64,000 nucleotides of DNA from Chitinophaga dinghuensis (lineage in GTDB: Bacteria > Bacteroidota > Bacteroidia > Chitinophagales > Chitinophagaceae). Below the pieces are notes generated by a model. The model was not told where the DNA came from, did not search any database, and was given only the letters and a program-made list of their open reading frames with translations. Positions 26,732 to 36,564 of this stretch are shown piece after piece. Location: the NCBI RefSeq assembly GCF_003259435.1, contig NZ_QLMA01000004.1, positions 124,001-188,000 on the forward strand. Direction: 5' to 3'. Each line of letters starts with the position of its first letter. Position 1 is the stretch's first letter. Position numbers and translations under genes: made by a program.

Positions 26732-29700
26732 ATGAGTAATGTTCCTTCATATGGTTTTCTTCCGTGGGCACGCAAAGGGATTGCTGCCCGCCTGGATGAA
26801 CAGGATACATTAAGTCTTGCTACAGCTCCTTCCGTTGAACGGGCCAATATTTCCGCGAATCTCGAACTGGAAATGAAAGACTTGAAGGATGGTACCTATA
26901 AAAAGAATATCAACAAACAGGTGAAAGTAATAGGTCCCGGCGATGTGCTGGGATTTAACCAGCAAGTAGTGCTGCGCACAGCTCCTGTTGTCGGAGATAC
27001 TTCTTTTGCTTCCAATTACCTGCCGTTTATTGAATTTTATGAAGAGGATTTTCCGTGGAGATACACGCCTGCGAAACACAATACTCCCACTTTGAATAAT
27101 ACGGTGGTGTATCAGAAGACACGTCTTCGGCCATGGCTGACATTAATAGTCCTAGAGGAAAGCGAGTATGCTATATATCCTGCCGCAAATGGCGGACTAC
27201 CTTATATTTCATTGAGTGCTGCCGTAATTGATAATGGATTTCCGCATCAGAACGATATATGGGCATTTGCACATGTGCAGGTCAATGACCCCATAGCTGC
27301 TACCACAGAAACAGATATCAATACCGAATTAAATAAGGATGTAAATAAGGACCCCGATGTAGCATTGAGCCGACTCCTGTCTTCCAGGAAATTACAGGCG
27401 GATAAATCTTATTCCGCCTTTGTGATTCCCTCATTTGAAACAGGAAGACTGGCAGGGCTGGGACTTGCCACCACAGGCGTTAATGCGCAGCAGGCAGCAT
27501 GGAATAAGAAAGGGGCTCCACTATCGACACGACGTCCATATCATTTCCCGGTTTATTATCAATGGCATTTCCGTACCGGAAACGCCGGATCTTTTGCCAG
27601 TATCGCCTCGGCTATGCAGCGTGTGATTATAGGAAATGACTTGATGCGTATGCCTATGGATATTAGTGATCCGGGATTTGGGCTGAAGAGAGTCCCGGAT
27701 GGCTACGAAACAATTGATCTGGACGTAGCATTGGCTCCTGTTGGCCATGAACCAACCGCATGGCCCAGAGTGGATGGAGCACAACCGGGAGGGGTAAATG
27801 GGGCAGACTTACAACAGATTACCAAGTTACAGAACCTGTTAAATTATTCCTCCGATCTTTCACAGAATAAGTTCCTGGTACAAACCTATAACAACCCATT
27901 TTATAACGGCAATTTAGGAGACGATCCTATTTTGGTTCCACCTATTTATGGGGTATGGCATAGCATGATTCAACGTTTGGATCAAACCAGTCCGGTATGG
28001 GTACAACAACTTAACCTGGACTATCGGTATCGTGCCGCTGCGGGGCTGGGGGCGGCCATTGTACAACAGAACCAGGAAGAATTCATGCATCGTGCATGGT
28101 TACAGATTAACACCGTGAATGAGGCTAATAAGAAGATGCAGGAAGGTAAACTGGCAGGATCTGTTAATCAATCGCTTGCCAAAAAACATATTGTTACGGC
28201 AGGTAATGACATCACGGTAGTGATGACGGGCGCAGTACAACACCTGGTCAAAGATGGTACTGTAACAGTACAGAAGAGTATTACTGACAGCCGGGTACCC
28301 AATGCTATCAGGTCCGGGACCTTCAGAAGAATAACAAGACCAGGCAACCGGTTGAATAAATGGATGGAGAAGCAGTCTGCACAAGGGGGAAATCGAGTGG
28401 CTGCAGGCGTGGGAACAGTTCTTGACAGAAGAGCTGCGGTAAAGAATTTTAATGCGGATAGTACGGCATCGAATGCACTCAGGGCAGCGGATCTGAAAGC
28501 TGCGCCAGCAAGCGCGCTTACGGCATCAAAAGTGGCAGTGTCAATAGCAGATGCCAGTACCTACTTTTACAAGGATTTTAAGAATAGCCAGAAAAAACTA
28601 CTGATCCTGGGAATCAGAGATACGGTAGCGCAAAATAAACAAGCTTATCCCGATGATATCAGAAGATACATCTATGCCTACCCTGACAGCAGGCTCTCAA
28701 AGCAGGACAGAGACGTCATCGAGGGAAATGTGGCCAAATTATATGGATTCCCGTGGAAGGCAGATAGTAATGGAGATATTCTGGTTACCGTAGCGGATGA
28801 TACCTTCAAAGCCTTATTTGACGATGGTGCAGAAGCCAAAAGGTTTGAAACAGTAGTGCTTAAAAATAGTAAACCGCTGAACCCGGCGCAAATTAAGCCG
28901 ATTGTACTGGATCTTCAGATGCAGGATATGGCTGATGCGGCTATCGCCTTTACCAATAAGGTTAATAACAGCACAGAATGGGTGAATGAAGCAGGAGGGA
29001 TGTCTAACGCCGACAGCGTAGGACAGCGCATACTCAATCAGCTGAAGCCCGCAGAAGTAATGGCAAAAAAGCTGGCATCTACCATTACTGTCAATGGAGT
29101 GCAGCTGAAGGATTTGCAGGAGATCATGGCCTATCCAACTTTCGAAGAGCCTGTGTATAAATACTTGCTGGAGCTTTCCCGTGATTATATTCTTCCCAAC
29201 CTGGATAAAATACCTAACAATGCAATTTCTCTGATTGGTACTAATCAGTCGTTCGTAGAGGCCTTCCTGGCAGGTATGAACCATGAAATGGCCAGAGAAC
29301 TCTTGTGGAGAGAATATCCCACCGATCAGCGCGGCTCCTATTTCAGACAGTTCTGGGGCGTTGCAGATAATATCCAGCTGGCTGGTGAAACGCCACAATC
29401 AAAAGAAGCGAAGAAAGATATTATCCCTATGCACCAGTGGAAGAGCTTTTTAGGAAATCATCGTTCTAAGAATGCGGCTGGCTTCCTCGTGTTGGTGATA
29501 AGAGGGGAGTTGCTGAGAAAGTATCCCAATACCATGATTTATGCACAACGCGCCAAGTATAATGCCGCTGCTCCCTGGAATGCCCGACAACTGACATCTA
29601 CCGACACCGTGAATGATACCAGGTTTCCCATTTTTAAAGCCGATATAGGCGATGATGTTACCCTATTAGGGTTTGAGCTGGGGATTGAAGAAGCAAAAGG

Positions 29701-30046
29701 AATGAAGGTGCCTGTGGGGGTAACCAATACGACTAATTACCAACCTGGTTGGTTCTTCATCCTTAAAGAAAGGCCAGGGCAGGTGCAGTTTGGCATCAAT
29801 GATATGGATCTCCAAAAACCGCCAGCTGTGCCTGTTGTATTGAGCCAACTGTGTTGGGAGCACCTGGTGAAACTACCCGCAGATCTGAAGAGCTATCATC
29901 TCACCTTTATGTCAGATCCGCCGGTTGCTATTCAGCAGTCGCCAGGCCAGCCTCAGTGGAACAGCAATGCAGCAGATCTTGCCGCTATTCTGTTTCGTGA
30001 TCCGGCATTGTTTGCCCGCCACGCCTCCGAAATGTTACCAGCATAA
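26732..30046 (+). CDS. Giant protein of unknown function, 1104 aa
   Basis: I recognise no catalytic domain. The N-terminus (about 1-200) carries distinctive segments: YGFLPWARKGIA, VIGPGDVLGFNQQVVLRTAP, NYLPFIEFYEEDFPWRYTP and TRLRPWLTLIVLEESEY. These look like a conserved structural module and not random sequence. The C-terminal third has MNHEMARELLWREYPTDQRGSYFRQFW (about 850-877), then VLVIRGELLRKYPNTMIYAQRA and LGFELGIEEAKG, and ends around FARHASEMLP. No signal peptide or membrane helix is visible. It sits 7 bases after the DUF6603 gene and 32 bases before the 2159-residue gene, so the proteins are likely made together and may form one complex. Confidence 0.8.
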   Translation: MSNVPSYGFLPWARKGIAARLDEQDTLSLATAPSVERANISANLELEMKDLKDGTYKKNINKQVKVIGPGDVLGFNQQVVLRTAPVVGDTSFASNYLPFIEFYEEDFPWRYTPAKHNTPTLNNTVVYQKTRLRPWLTLIVLEESEYAIYPAANGGLPYISLSAAVIDNGFPHQNDIWAFAHVQVNDPIAATTETDINTELNKDVNKDPDVALSRLLSSRKLQADKSYSAFVIPSFETGRLAGLGLATTGVNAQQAAWNKKGAPLSTRRPYHFPVYYQWHFRTGNAGSFASIASAMQRVIIGNDLMRMPMDISDPGFGLKRVPDGYETIDLDVALAPVGHEPTAWPRVDGAQPGGVNGADLQQITKLQNLLNYSSDLSQNKFLVQTYNNPFYNGNLGDDPILVPPIYGVWHSMIQRLDQTSPVWVQQLNLDYRYRAAAGLGAAIVQQNQEEFMHRAWLQINTVNEANKKMQEGKLAGSVNQSLAKKHIVTAGNDITVVMTGAVQHLVKDGTVTVQKSITDSRVPNAIRSGTFRRITRPGNRLNKWMEKQSAQGGNRVAAGVGTVLDRRAAVKNFNADSTASNALRAADLKAAPASALTASKVAVSIADASTYFYKDFKNSQKKLLILGIRDTVAQNKQAYPDDIRRYIYAYPDSRLSKQDRDVIEGNVAKLYGFPWKADSNGDILVTVADDTFKALFDDGAEAKRFETVVLKNSKPLNPAQIKPIVLDLQMQDMADAAIAFTNKVNNSTEWVNEAGGMSNADSVGQRILNQLKPAEVMAKKLASTITVNGVQLKDLQEIMAYPTFEEPVYKYLLELSRDYILPNLDKIPNNAISLIGTNQSFVEAFLAGMNHEMARELLWREYPTDQRGSYFRQFWGVADNIQLAGETPQSKEAKKDIIPMHQWKSFLGNHRSKNAAGFLVLVIRGELLRKYPNTMIYAQRAKYNAAAPWNARQLTSTDTVNDTRFPIFKADIGDDVTLLGFELGIEEAKGMKVPVGVTNTTNYQPGWFFILKERPGQVQFGINDMDLQKPPAVPVVLSQLCWEHLVKLPADLKSYHLTFMSDPPVAIQQSPGQPQWNSNAADLAAILFRDPALFARHASEMLPA

Positions 30047-30078
30047 AATTAATACGACTATCAACAAACTGTTGCAAC

Positions 30079-33000
30079 ATGGCAAATGATAATGCCCGTA
30101 TATTAGATTCCATAAAAACCAGTGTAAGACAAAAGACTACTGGTATCCCCTTTTTCTTAATGCCGGTGCGGATAGAGACCCGTTTCATGGAGAGAACATT
30201 TACCACTGCCTCCATGAATACCACCGCCGTGCAAGATGCACTACTCTCGCTCGTAGCGATTGATCGGGAGCTGCAAACAAGTACGCCTGCTCCAGGCATC
30301 AACCATCCTAAGACGGTGGATGCACTGGCCGCTGCATGTAGTATTACCTTGAACGACATTCCAGCTGTCACTTCCCAGGAGAAATCCCAGCTGTTGGAAA
30401 TTTACAAAGCAATAGCACAAAATATAGTGCCGTCAAAAGAAGGGAATAAAAACACGCATCCGGACAGCAAAACAGGCCAGTTAAGACCAATGGACTTGCT
30501 GGAACAGACGATCCAGAATATCAAAGTGGAGAATCCTGTTAAAATTGATAATCCGCTGATAGCGGAACAGGAAAAACTGGTAGCTGCATTGGAGAACATC
30601 ACAAAGGGACCTCGATATATTCCTTACTATAATTTCAAAAATAAGAAAGCGCTATATACTTATGTACGTAAGCTAATCGATAAAACAGGTAGATTCTTTG
30701 ATGCTGCTCCCGACAAAGTAGTGAAAATGAAACGCATCGAGAAAACACAGGTCTCGCAGCTCAAAGAGCAGCACGGACGAATGAATGATGCACTGGCCAA
30801 GCTGCTAAATGCGGTGGCGGATATTCATGAAGATAAGAATTGGAAGGCGTTTTCATCCGACTTCACGGCAACAGCTGTTTCTTCCTTAAAACAGCAATCC
30901 AGGAATTTTGAAAAAGAATCAATGGCGGCTATTGAACAACTGCCCAATGATTCCATGATGAAAGCGCATGAAGTCTTCTTCCATGGTATCAAAATTTTGA
31001 TGAAGGTCAATAAATTCAATGCAGAAAAAAGTACCGGATATGATGCCGTCAAAAAGTACAAGAAATATGTAGGCCCTCTGTTCCAAACATTATCCAAATC
31101 TATTGGATCAGAAATAGAGGAATCCAGACCTGGACAATATCAAAAATTACAGGAACTCTTTGCCTTATTGGATAAGGCCTTTGCGCTCTCCCGGCAAAAG
31201 GTAGCAACATTCAAAACACAAAATAAAGCACAGGAATTCGGGATACAGACTACTTTAAATTTCCACGACAATATATCTGAAAGTATTATTCAGCCGCTTG
31301 TACAGCTGCAGTCATTCGCAATGGCCGCCGCAGCAGCTACCACTGTTGTAAAAAAACAGCTTTGCGTTCGCATTTATCCGGATGATATTTTCCTGCATAC
31401 ACATGAACTGTTATTAACACAGACAGAAGTAGACACTGGAAAATCATTCTGGATGGATTATTATCGTGCAAACGGAGATGTAACTCAGGAGAAAATCGCC
31501 TGGAAAACCTTGTGCGTGGCGGCAGGCGCAAACCGGGCCTCCTGGATAGCTCGACAAATGGACCCCAGAGGGATCGCTGCCAATAACGTCTACGTGCAAA
31601 CGACGATTGAAAACAGAATGCAGGTGGTAAGTGATACTATTGATGCCTGTTATCGTAAAATGTATACGGATTATTATGCTTTCCCGGATTCGGCGGCATC
31701 TCTTGATGCAATGAAACAAAATGGGACACTGGACAATCTAATCCTAAACCTCCCTCCTGTGGCGCAATTGATGCGCTATGCCTATAACTCGCTGAGTGGT
31801 CGCACAAAGATTATCCTACAGCAGAACCTGGATGGCATGCAGCAGATGATCGGCAGTTTGCAAAGTCGTATTAGTACGTTTACGCCGGCAGAAAGAACCT
31901 ATTTTGACGTGCATATCACTAAACTGGAACAGGTTCGTGTAAACGTAGTAGCGGTAAGTAACAGGTGGAATGCTATTGCAAACCTGGATGCTTACGCCTT
32001 TTACAGAGATGTGGTCCCTAATTTACTGACATTCCCTGCTGTAACTACCAAAACCCAGCAATGGACGCAGGCGCCTACTTCCAAGGTATTGCCGCCGAGG
32101 TTTGTAGTGGTAACTTATTCTGGTACACAGGTAACTCATGCTGTTCCCGGAAATATTGTCACACCCAATATACAGTTGGGGCTGGATCCAGGGAAATTTG
32201 ATAATGCGGAACTGTTTAAACTGGATGAGCAAAAGAACCTGGTAGTAGACCCCGGTATTAAATGGATGACCGATTATGAAACCGCAGAAGCAGCAGGGAT
32301 GGCTGTCTCCATAGATCTATCAGATGCTGAATGGGAAATGGGAATCGATAAAGTGGTGGTAGTAGGTGTGACGGATGCTGATAGCGTTAATGGAAAAAAT
32401 CTCCTGGAGGAATTACTGACCAATCATACGTATAGTCAGGATGGCATGGCCTTCCTCAAACCAGGTACTCCCACGAATAATACCACGCAGCGCAAGAGTG
32501 CTTTTGCACCTGGGGATCAGGATGATCAGCGCTTTGATATAGAAATTAAACAACAACGCTTCAACGCCGGCCAAGCAGATCAGGCGTTAAAGGCCGATGG
32601 CAGCTTTTTTAGCAACTTGCTTGGCATTAACAGTGAGGTGGTGCAACGCATCAATAATGCCACGCAAACAGAAACCGGACCTGCGTTTATAATGAACCGG
32701 GCCTTATGGAATGGTACCCTAGGACATTACATGGAAGAAATGTTGGATAACATATTCAACTATGACAACATTCGCAGAGCAGAGGAGTTCTTCACACAAC
32801 ATGTAACCGCCAGGGGAATAATTCCTGCCGTGAGAATAGGGGCACAACCGTATGGTATCATCACCACGACTGCCTTTTCCAAATGGACCCTACTGGATCA
32901 GCTGAGTCCATTGAGTCGTACAGACCTCGGCAGTGCGGTGAAACCTTGGGGTGTATCGGATACTGCGCTGAATAACAAATTGCAGAACCGATTTGAATAC

Positions 33001-36000
33001 CGACTACTGGGCTTCCTGAAAATGTTGCACGATATCTTCACAGATATCAGGAATAAGCGGGTGATGCATGCAGGAAATCTTCAGTCCGGCGACCCTCAAC
33101 AACGTTTTATGAAGATGTTGGGCCTCCACGCCAACTCCCTGGAATATTTTTACCGGTATAGCATAAACGTAGCCAAAGGGCCTATCTCTGGGAATCATTC
33201 CTTCGAAATGAATTTTAAAGCAACCGACTTATTCGGTCCGCATAAAATGTTTTCCACCTTTAAAGACCAGATGAAAGGAGGTGTTTATTATCCTTCTTTC
33301 TATTTTGAAGACGAAAATCAACCTGGTACTTCGGATCCTTATAAACTGACTGATATACAGTATACCCGGCTAAAACAGCAGTTCGAAGACTCCAGGTTGT
33401 TTATGACCAGGCAGGTGAGCAGTTCCTACAACACAAAAGGTGTGCTAGTGGATGCCGCCGCCGCTACGGATACCGCATTGTTATCCATAGCACCAGGACT
33501 TAGCACCGATTATATTTCCTGGTTGCTCGCTAATACGCCGGCTACCATATTTGGGAATAATGAATTTGTCAATGCGCCGAAATTGCCTTCCCAAAATTTA
33601 TGCTTCCTCTTATTACGACAGTCATTGTTACAGGCTACGCAAACAGTTGCCTTGAATATGTTGCAATACAGCGGTTTGATACGGGAAGATTTTCGGAAAA
33701 AAGTGGGCAATTCCAAGATTTACTTTAATACTTCCAGTCAGACACCTGTACTCACCAAGTGGAATTACCTCTTTAATACGATCGATAAACTGGCGGATAC
33801 AGGCGCTCTCTGTGCGCCATACAAGGATACCGCTTTTTATAAGGATCTGCTCCGACTGAAACTGGTAATGGGCGATTATATACAGACGAATATCGGAGCC
33901 CATACCGGTTACTGGAATGCAGGCCATCAACCGTTTATCGATAAACTGAATGATGTGAGAAATGCTGTCAGTCGATTGAAGGATATCCCTGTAAGAAAAC
34001 TGGAGCAACTGATGGCGGAGCATCTCGACTTATGTACCTATCGCCTGGATGCCTGGATGCTGGGATTGGTGAAGAAGAAAATGGAAGAGCGAAGAGTTAA
34101 AAATCCATCTGGTATTTATCTGGGAGCATTTGGTTACGTGGAAGGACTGAAAAGAGAAAAAAAGACATTGTTTACCGATAGTACGCGTTTAGCGCCTTTC
34201 CAGTTGCAGACAGGAAAGCCGGTGTATCAGGATCTGCTGAATCAAGGCGCTATCCATGCTCCATCTTTGAATCATGCCATTGCAGCAGCAGTGCTTAGAA
34301 ATGCTTATAAAAGCAATGATGGATCATCAGAGGAGACACGGAACCGGTTGGCCGTAAATCTTTCCTCCGCAAGAATCAGGATGGCGCTGCAACTGGCAGA
34401 AGGAATACGCAATGGTCTGTCTATGGGAGCATTGTTAGGCTTCCGCCTGGAGCGCGGCTTTCATGAGGCATACCAGACAGCCGAACTGGATCGTTTAATT
34501 CAGCCGCTACGAAAGGCCTATCCACTAGTGCAGCAAGTACAGGTAATAGCAGGAGATAAAGGACCTGCATATGCCAGTCAGGTGATAAACGGAGATGATT
34601 TGCTGAAAGATGTATATGCGGCAGTGCAATGGCAGGCAGTCGCCATGAATACTGCCAGTAGCAAGACCTTGGGGCAACTGCTTAAAACCCCCGGCTATAC
34701 TAATCTTCCGGCAAAAATAAAGACGATCATCAATACCACTATTCCCAATGCACCCAATAGTATATTCGATGCCGTTATAGATGAAATAGATAAAATCGCA
34801 GATGCCTTTGATGCCCTGGGAGACCTTGCCATATCAGAAAGCGTCTATCAGATGGTACAAGGCAATCATGTAAGGGCCGCAGCTATGATGGATGCATTGG
34901 CCGCTGGAAAGAGTATTCCTGATCCCCAGATAATTGATACACCGAGAACTGGAACTGTAGTCACACAGCGGATGGTACTAAATCTGGAGCCTAAGACCAA
35001 AGGTACACAGGCTCCTGGCTGGACAGGATTACAAAGTGTTAAATACCTGGCAGAACCATCGCTGAATTATTGGATGGGAACCATTACCGGCCCCGCGTCT
35101 GCCTATAAATATATTATCCAGGCTGTAAACGAGGATAATAGTATTTCCCAGGTTGATTTTTCGTTGGAAACATTAGGATGGCAACCGATCGATCTGTTCA
35201 CCATGCAAGGCGATGAACATGAGTTATCCAATATACTCCTGACCTATTATCGGTTGGCTAATCCTACACAATCCGGCAATGTTTCTATAGATATCGTTTC
35301 CCGGAAGGAGGATTGGAGCGAACAAGTGAACACGGTGGCAGACCTTTTTCTTACCATTGCTCATGTCCGTAAACTATTGGCAAATGCAAAAATGCTGGGA
35401 GCCAATGACCTCCAAGTTACCGATAACTCCTTGTCGGATGACAATCCTGGCGCAATCCGCGACATGGAATTACAAGAAAGAGTGCAGGGCGCTTTAGCTG
35501 CCTTACAGTTGTTTAATGAGCAGCTAACAGGCATTCCTGCACTTGCCGCTATCCTGAATGGAACCACATCGCTGGAAGAAACGATCATTACCACTCCCGT
35601 GTACAATCAGTTGATGGCACTCATGAAAGCAGCGTTGTCGCTGGGCGTTCCTCAGGCAATGGCCTGGAAGTACGATCCCGCCGCACCCGTGGAAACCCAG
35701 TACCGTTCTGCTGTGCAATATGTACTGAATCTGTATGGCCAAACCAAGGAAAGAGCCGCGAATGCTACTACCATTTTCAATACAATAGATAGTAAGCTGC
35801 CAGTGAAAGATAAAACAGATAAACTGTTGGAAATCGCGAAAGTGGTACTGGGCAATAACTTTATCATTATTCCCACCTTTGATATGTTGGATACCGCCAT
35901 TTCCACACAGCTTCATCTGCCGGCGGATAAGAAAATTACCAGGAATGGCGACAATATGATGATGGATAACTGGATGCTGCAACTTGGTAAAGTTCGGGGA

Positions 36001-36558
36001 AAGGTCCATGAACTTTGCCGGTTCATGCAGCATACAGATCTCTTTGATGGCCCAACTACCTCCGTATATCCGGTACAGTTACCCTATAGTGATCAGGATT
36101 ACTGGTTGGGGGTAGAATATCCTTCCACTTTTGAACCCGCCGGAGATAAGCTTTCCCTCATTCTTTTGCAGGAGAAGCTGCTGTTTACTACCGGCGTTAA
36201 GGCAGGACTACTACTGGATGAATGGATAGAGATTATTCCTGGCAGAGAAGAAACTACTGGCGTATCCTTCCATTATAATCAACCCAATGCAATGCCGCCG
36301 CAATCCGTGTTGCTGGTACATTCCCCGCAGCTGAGCAACTCATGGGAGTGGGATGATCTGGTGAGCGCTGTGATAGATACAGTGGAACTGGCTAAGAACA
36401 GGGCGGTTGAACCAGATGATCTGGAGACTTCCATGCTCAGTCATGTATTGCCAACCATTATTTCTGAAGTAGTGCCGCCACGTGAGAAAGCGGGCAATAA
36501 GGCATTTGGTGGTAAACCTACTATGGACTTTTCCGAAAATCAGCCAGTTACAAAATAA
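30079..36558 (+). CDS. Giant protein of unknown function, 2159 aa
   Basis: The largest gene in the window. The N-terminus starts with an 'MPVRIETRFM' segment (about 27-38), then a mainly helical, lysine-rich region (about 80-420), LCVRIYPDDIFLHTHELLLTQ (about 430-450) and ANRASWIARQMDP. The central part contains RGIIPAVRIGAQPYGI (about 912-930) followed by YRLLGFLKML. The C-terminal half is again helix-rich and has LGFRLERGFHEAYQTAELDRLI (about 1453-1475) and WMLQLGKVRGKVHEL. I see no nucleotide-binding, protease or transferase motif, no signal peptide and no clear membrane helix. Size and composition fit a scaffold or tube-like structural protein; this is inference. It is 6 bases upstream of the 625-residue gene. 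Confidence 0.8.
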   Translation: MANDNARILDSIKTSVRQKTTGIPFFLMPVRIETRFMERTFTTASMNTTAVQDALLSLVAIDRELQTSTPAPGINHPKTVDALAAACSITLNDIPAVTSQEKSQLLEIYKAIAQNIVPSKEGNKNTHPDSKTGQLRPMDLLEQTIQNIKVENPVKIDNPLIAEQEKLVAALENITKGPRYIPYYNFKNKKALYTYVRKLIDKTGRFFDAAPDKVVKMKRIEKTQVSQLKEQHGRMNDALAKLLNAVADIHEDKNWKAFSSDFTATAVSSLKQQSRNFEKESMAAIEQLPNDSMMKAHEVFFHGIKILMKVNKFNAEKSTGYDAVKKYKKYVGPLFQTLSKSIGSEIEESRPGQYQKLQELFALLDKAFALSRQKVATFKTQNKAQEFGIQTTLNFHDNISESIIQPLVQLQSFAMAAAAATTVVKKQLCVRIYPDDIFLHTHELLLTQTEVDTGKSFWMDYYRANGDVTQEKIAWKTLCVAAGANRASWIARQMDPRGIAANNVYVQTTIENRMQVVSDTIDACYRKMYTDYYAFPDSAASLDAMKQNGTLDNLILNLPPVAQLMRYAYNSLSGRTKIILQQNLDGMQQMIGSLQSRISTFTPAERTYFDVHITKLEQVRVNVVAVSNRWNAIANLDAYAFYRDVVPNLLTFPAVTTKTQQWTQAPTSKVLPPRFVVVTYSGTQVTHAVPGNIVTPNIQLGLDPGKFDNAELFKLDEQKNLVVDPGIKWMTDYETAEAAGMAVSIDLSDAEWEMGIDKVVVVGVTDADSVNGKNLLEELLTNHTYSQDGMAFLKPGTPTNNTTQRKSAFAPGDQDDQRFDIEIKQQRFNAGQADQALKADGSFFSNLLGINSEVVQRINNATQTETGPAFIMNRALWNGTLGHYMEEMLDNIFNYDNIRRAEEFFTQHVTARGIIPAVRIGAQPYGIITTTAFSKWTLLDQLSPLSRTDLGSAVKPWGVSDTALNNKLQNRFEYRLLGFLKMLHDIFTDIRNKRVMHAGNLQSGDPQQRFMKMLGLHANSLEYFYRYSINVAKGPISGNHSFEMNFKATDLFGPHKMFSTFKDQMKGGVYYPSFYFEDENQPGTSDPYKLTDIQYTRLKQQFEDSRLFMTRQVSSSYNTKGVLVDAAAATDTALLSIAPGLSTDYISWLLANTPATIFGNNEFVNAPKLPSQNLCFLLLRQSLLQATQTVALNMLQYSGLIREDFRKKVGNSKIYFNTSSQTPVLTKWNYLFNTIDKLADTGALCAPYKDTAFYKDLLRLKLVMGDYIQTNIGAHTGYWNAGHQPFIDKLNDVRNAVSRLKDIPVRKLEQLMAEHLDLCTYRLDAWMLGLVKKKMEERRVKNPSGIYLGAFGYVEGLKREKKTLFTDSTRLAPFQLQTGKPVYQDLLNQGAIHAPSLNHAIAAAVLRNAYKSNDGSSEETRNRLAVNLSSARIRMALQLAEGIRNGLSMGALLGFRLERGFHEAYQTAELDRLIQPLRKAYPLVQQVQVIAGDKGPAYASQVINGDDLLKDVYAAVQWQAVAMNTASSKTLGQLLKTPGYTNLPAKIKTIINTTIPNAPNSIFDAVIDEIDKIADAFDALGDLAISESVYQMVQGNHVRAAAMMDALAAGKSIPDPQIIDTPRTGTVVTQRMVLNLEPKTKGTQAPGWTGLQSVKYLAEPSLNYWMGTITGPASAYKYIIQAVNEDNSISQVDFSLETLGWQPIDLFTMQGDEHELSNILLTYYRLANPTQSGNVSIDIVSRKEDWSEQVNTVADLFLTIAHVRKLLANAKMLGANDLQVTDNSLSDDNPGAIRDMELQERVQGALAALQLFNEQLTGIPALAAILNGTTSLEETIITTPVYNQLMALMKAALSLGVPQAMAWKYDPAAPVETQYRSAVQYVLNLYGQTKERAANATTIFNTIDSKLPVKDKTDKLLEIAKVVLGNNFIIIPTFDMLDTAISTQLHLPADKKITRNGDNMMMDNWMLQLGKVRGKVHELCRFMQHTDLFDGPTTSVYPVQLPYSDQDYWLGVEYPSTFEPAGDKLSLILLQEKLLFTTGVKAGLLLDEWIEIIPGREETTGVSFHYNQPNAMPPQSVLLVHSPQLSNSWEWDDLVSAVIDTVELAKNRAVEPDDLETSMLSHVLPTIISEVVPPREKAGNKAFGGKPTMDFSENQPVTK

Positions 36559-36564
36559 TTTATC

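Noticed and set aside
28814..29398. 194-codon antisense ORF in the 1104-residue gene
   Set aside because: Shadow of the sense gene; similar shadows occur throughout the giant genes.
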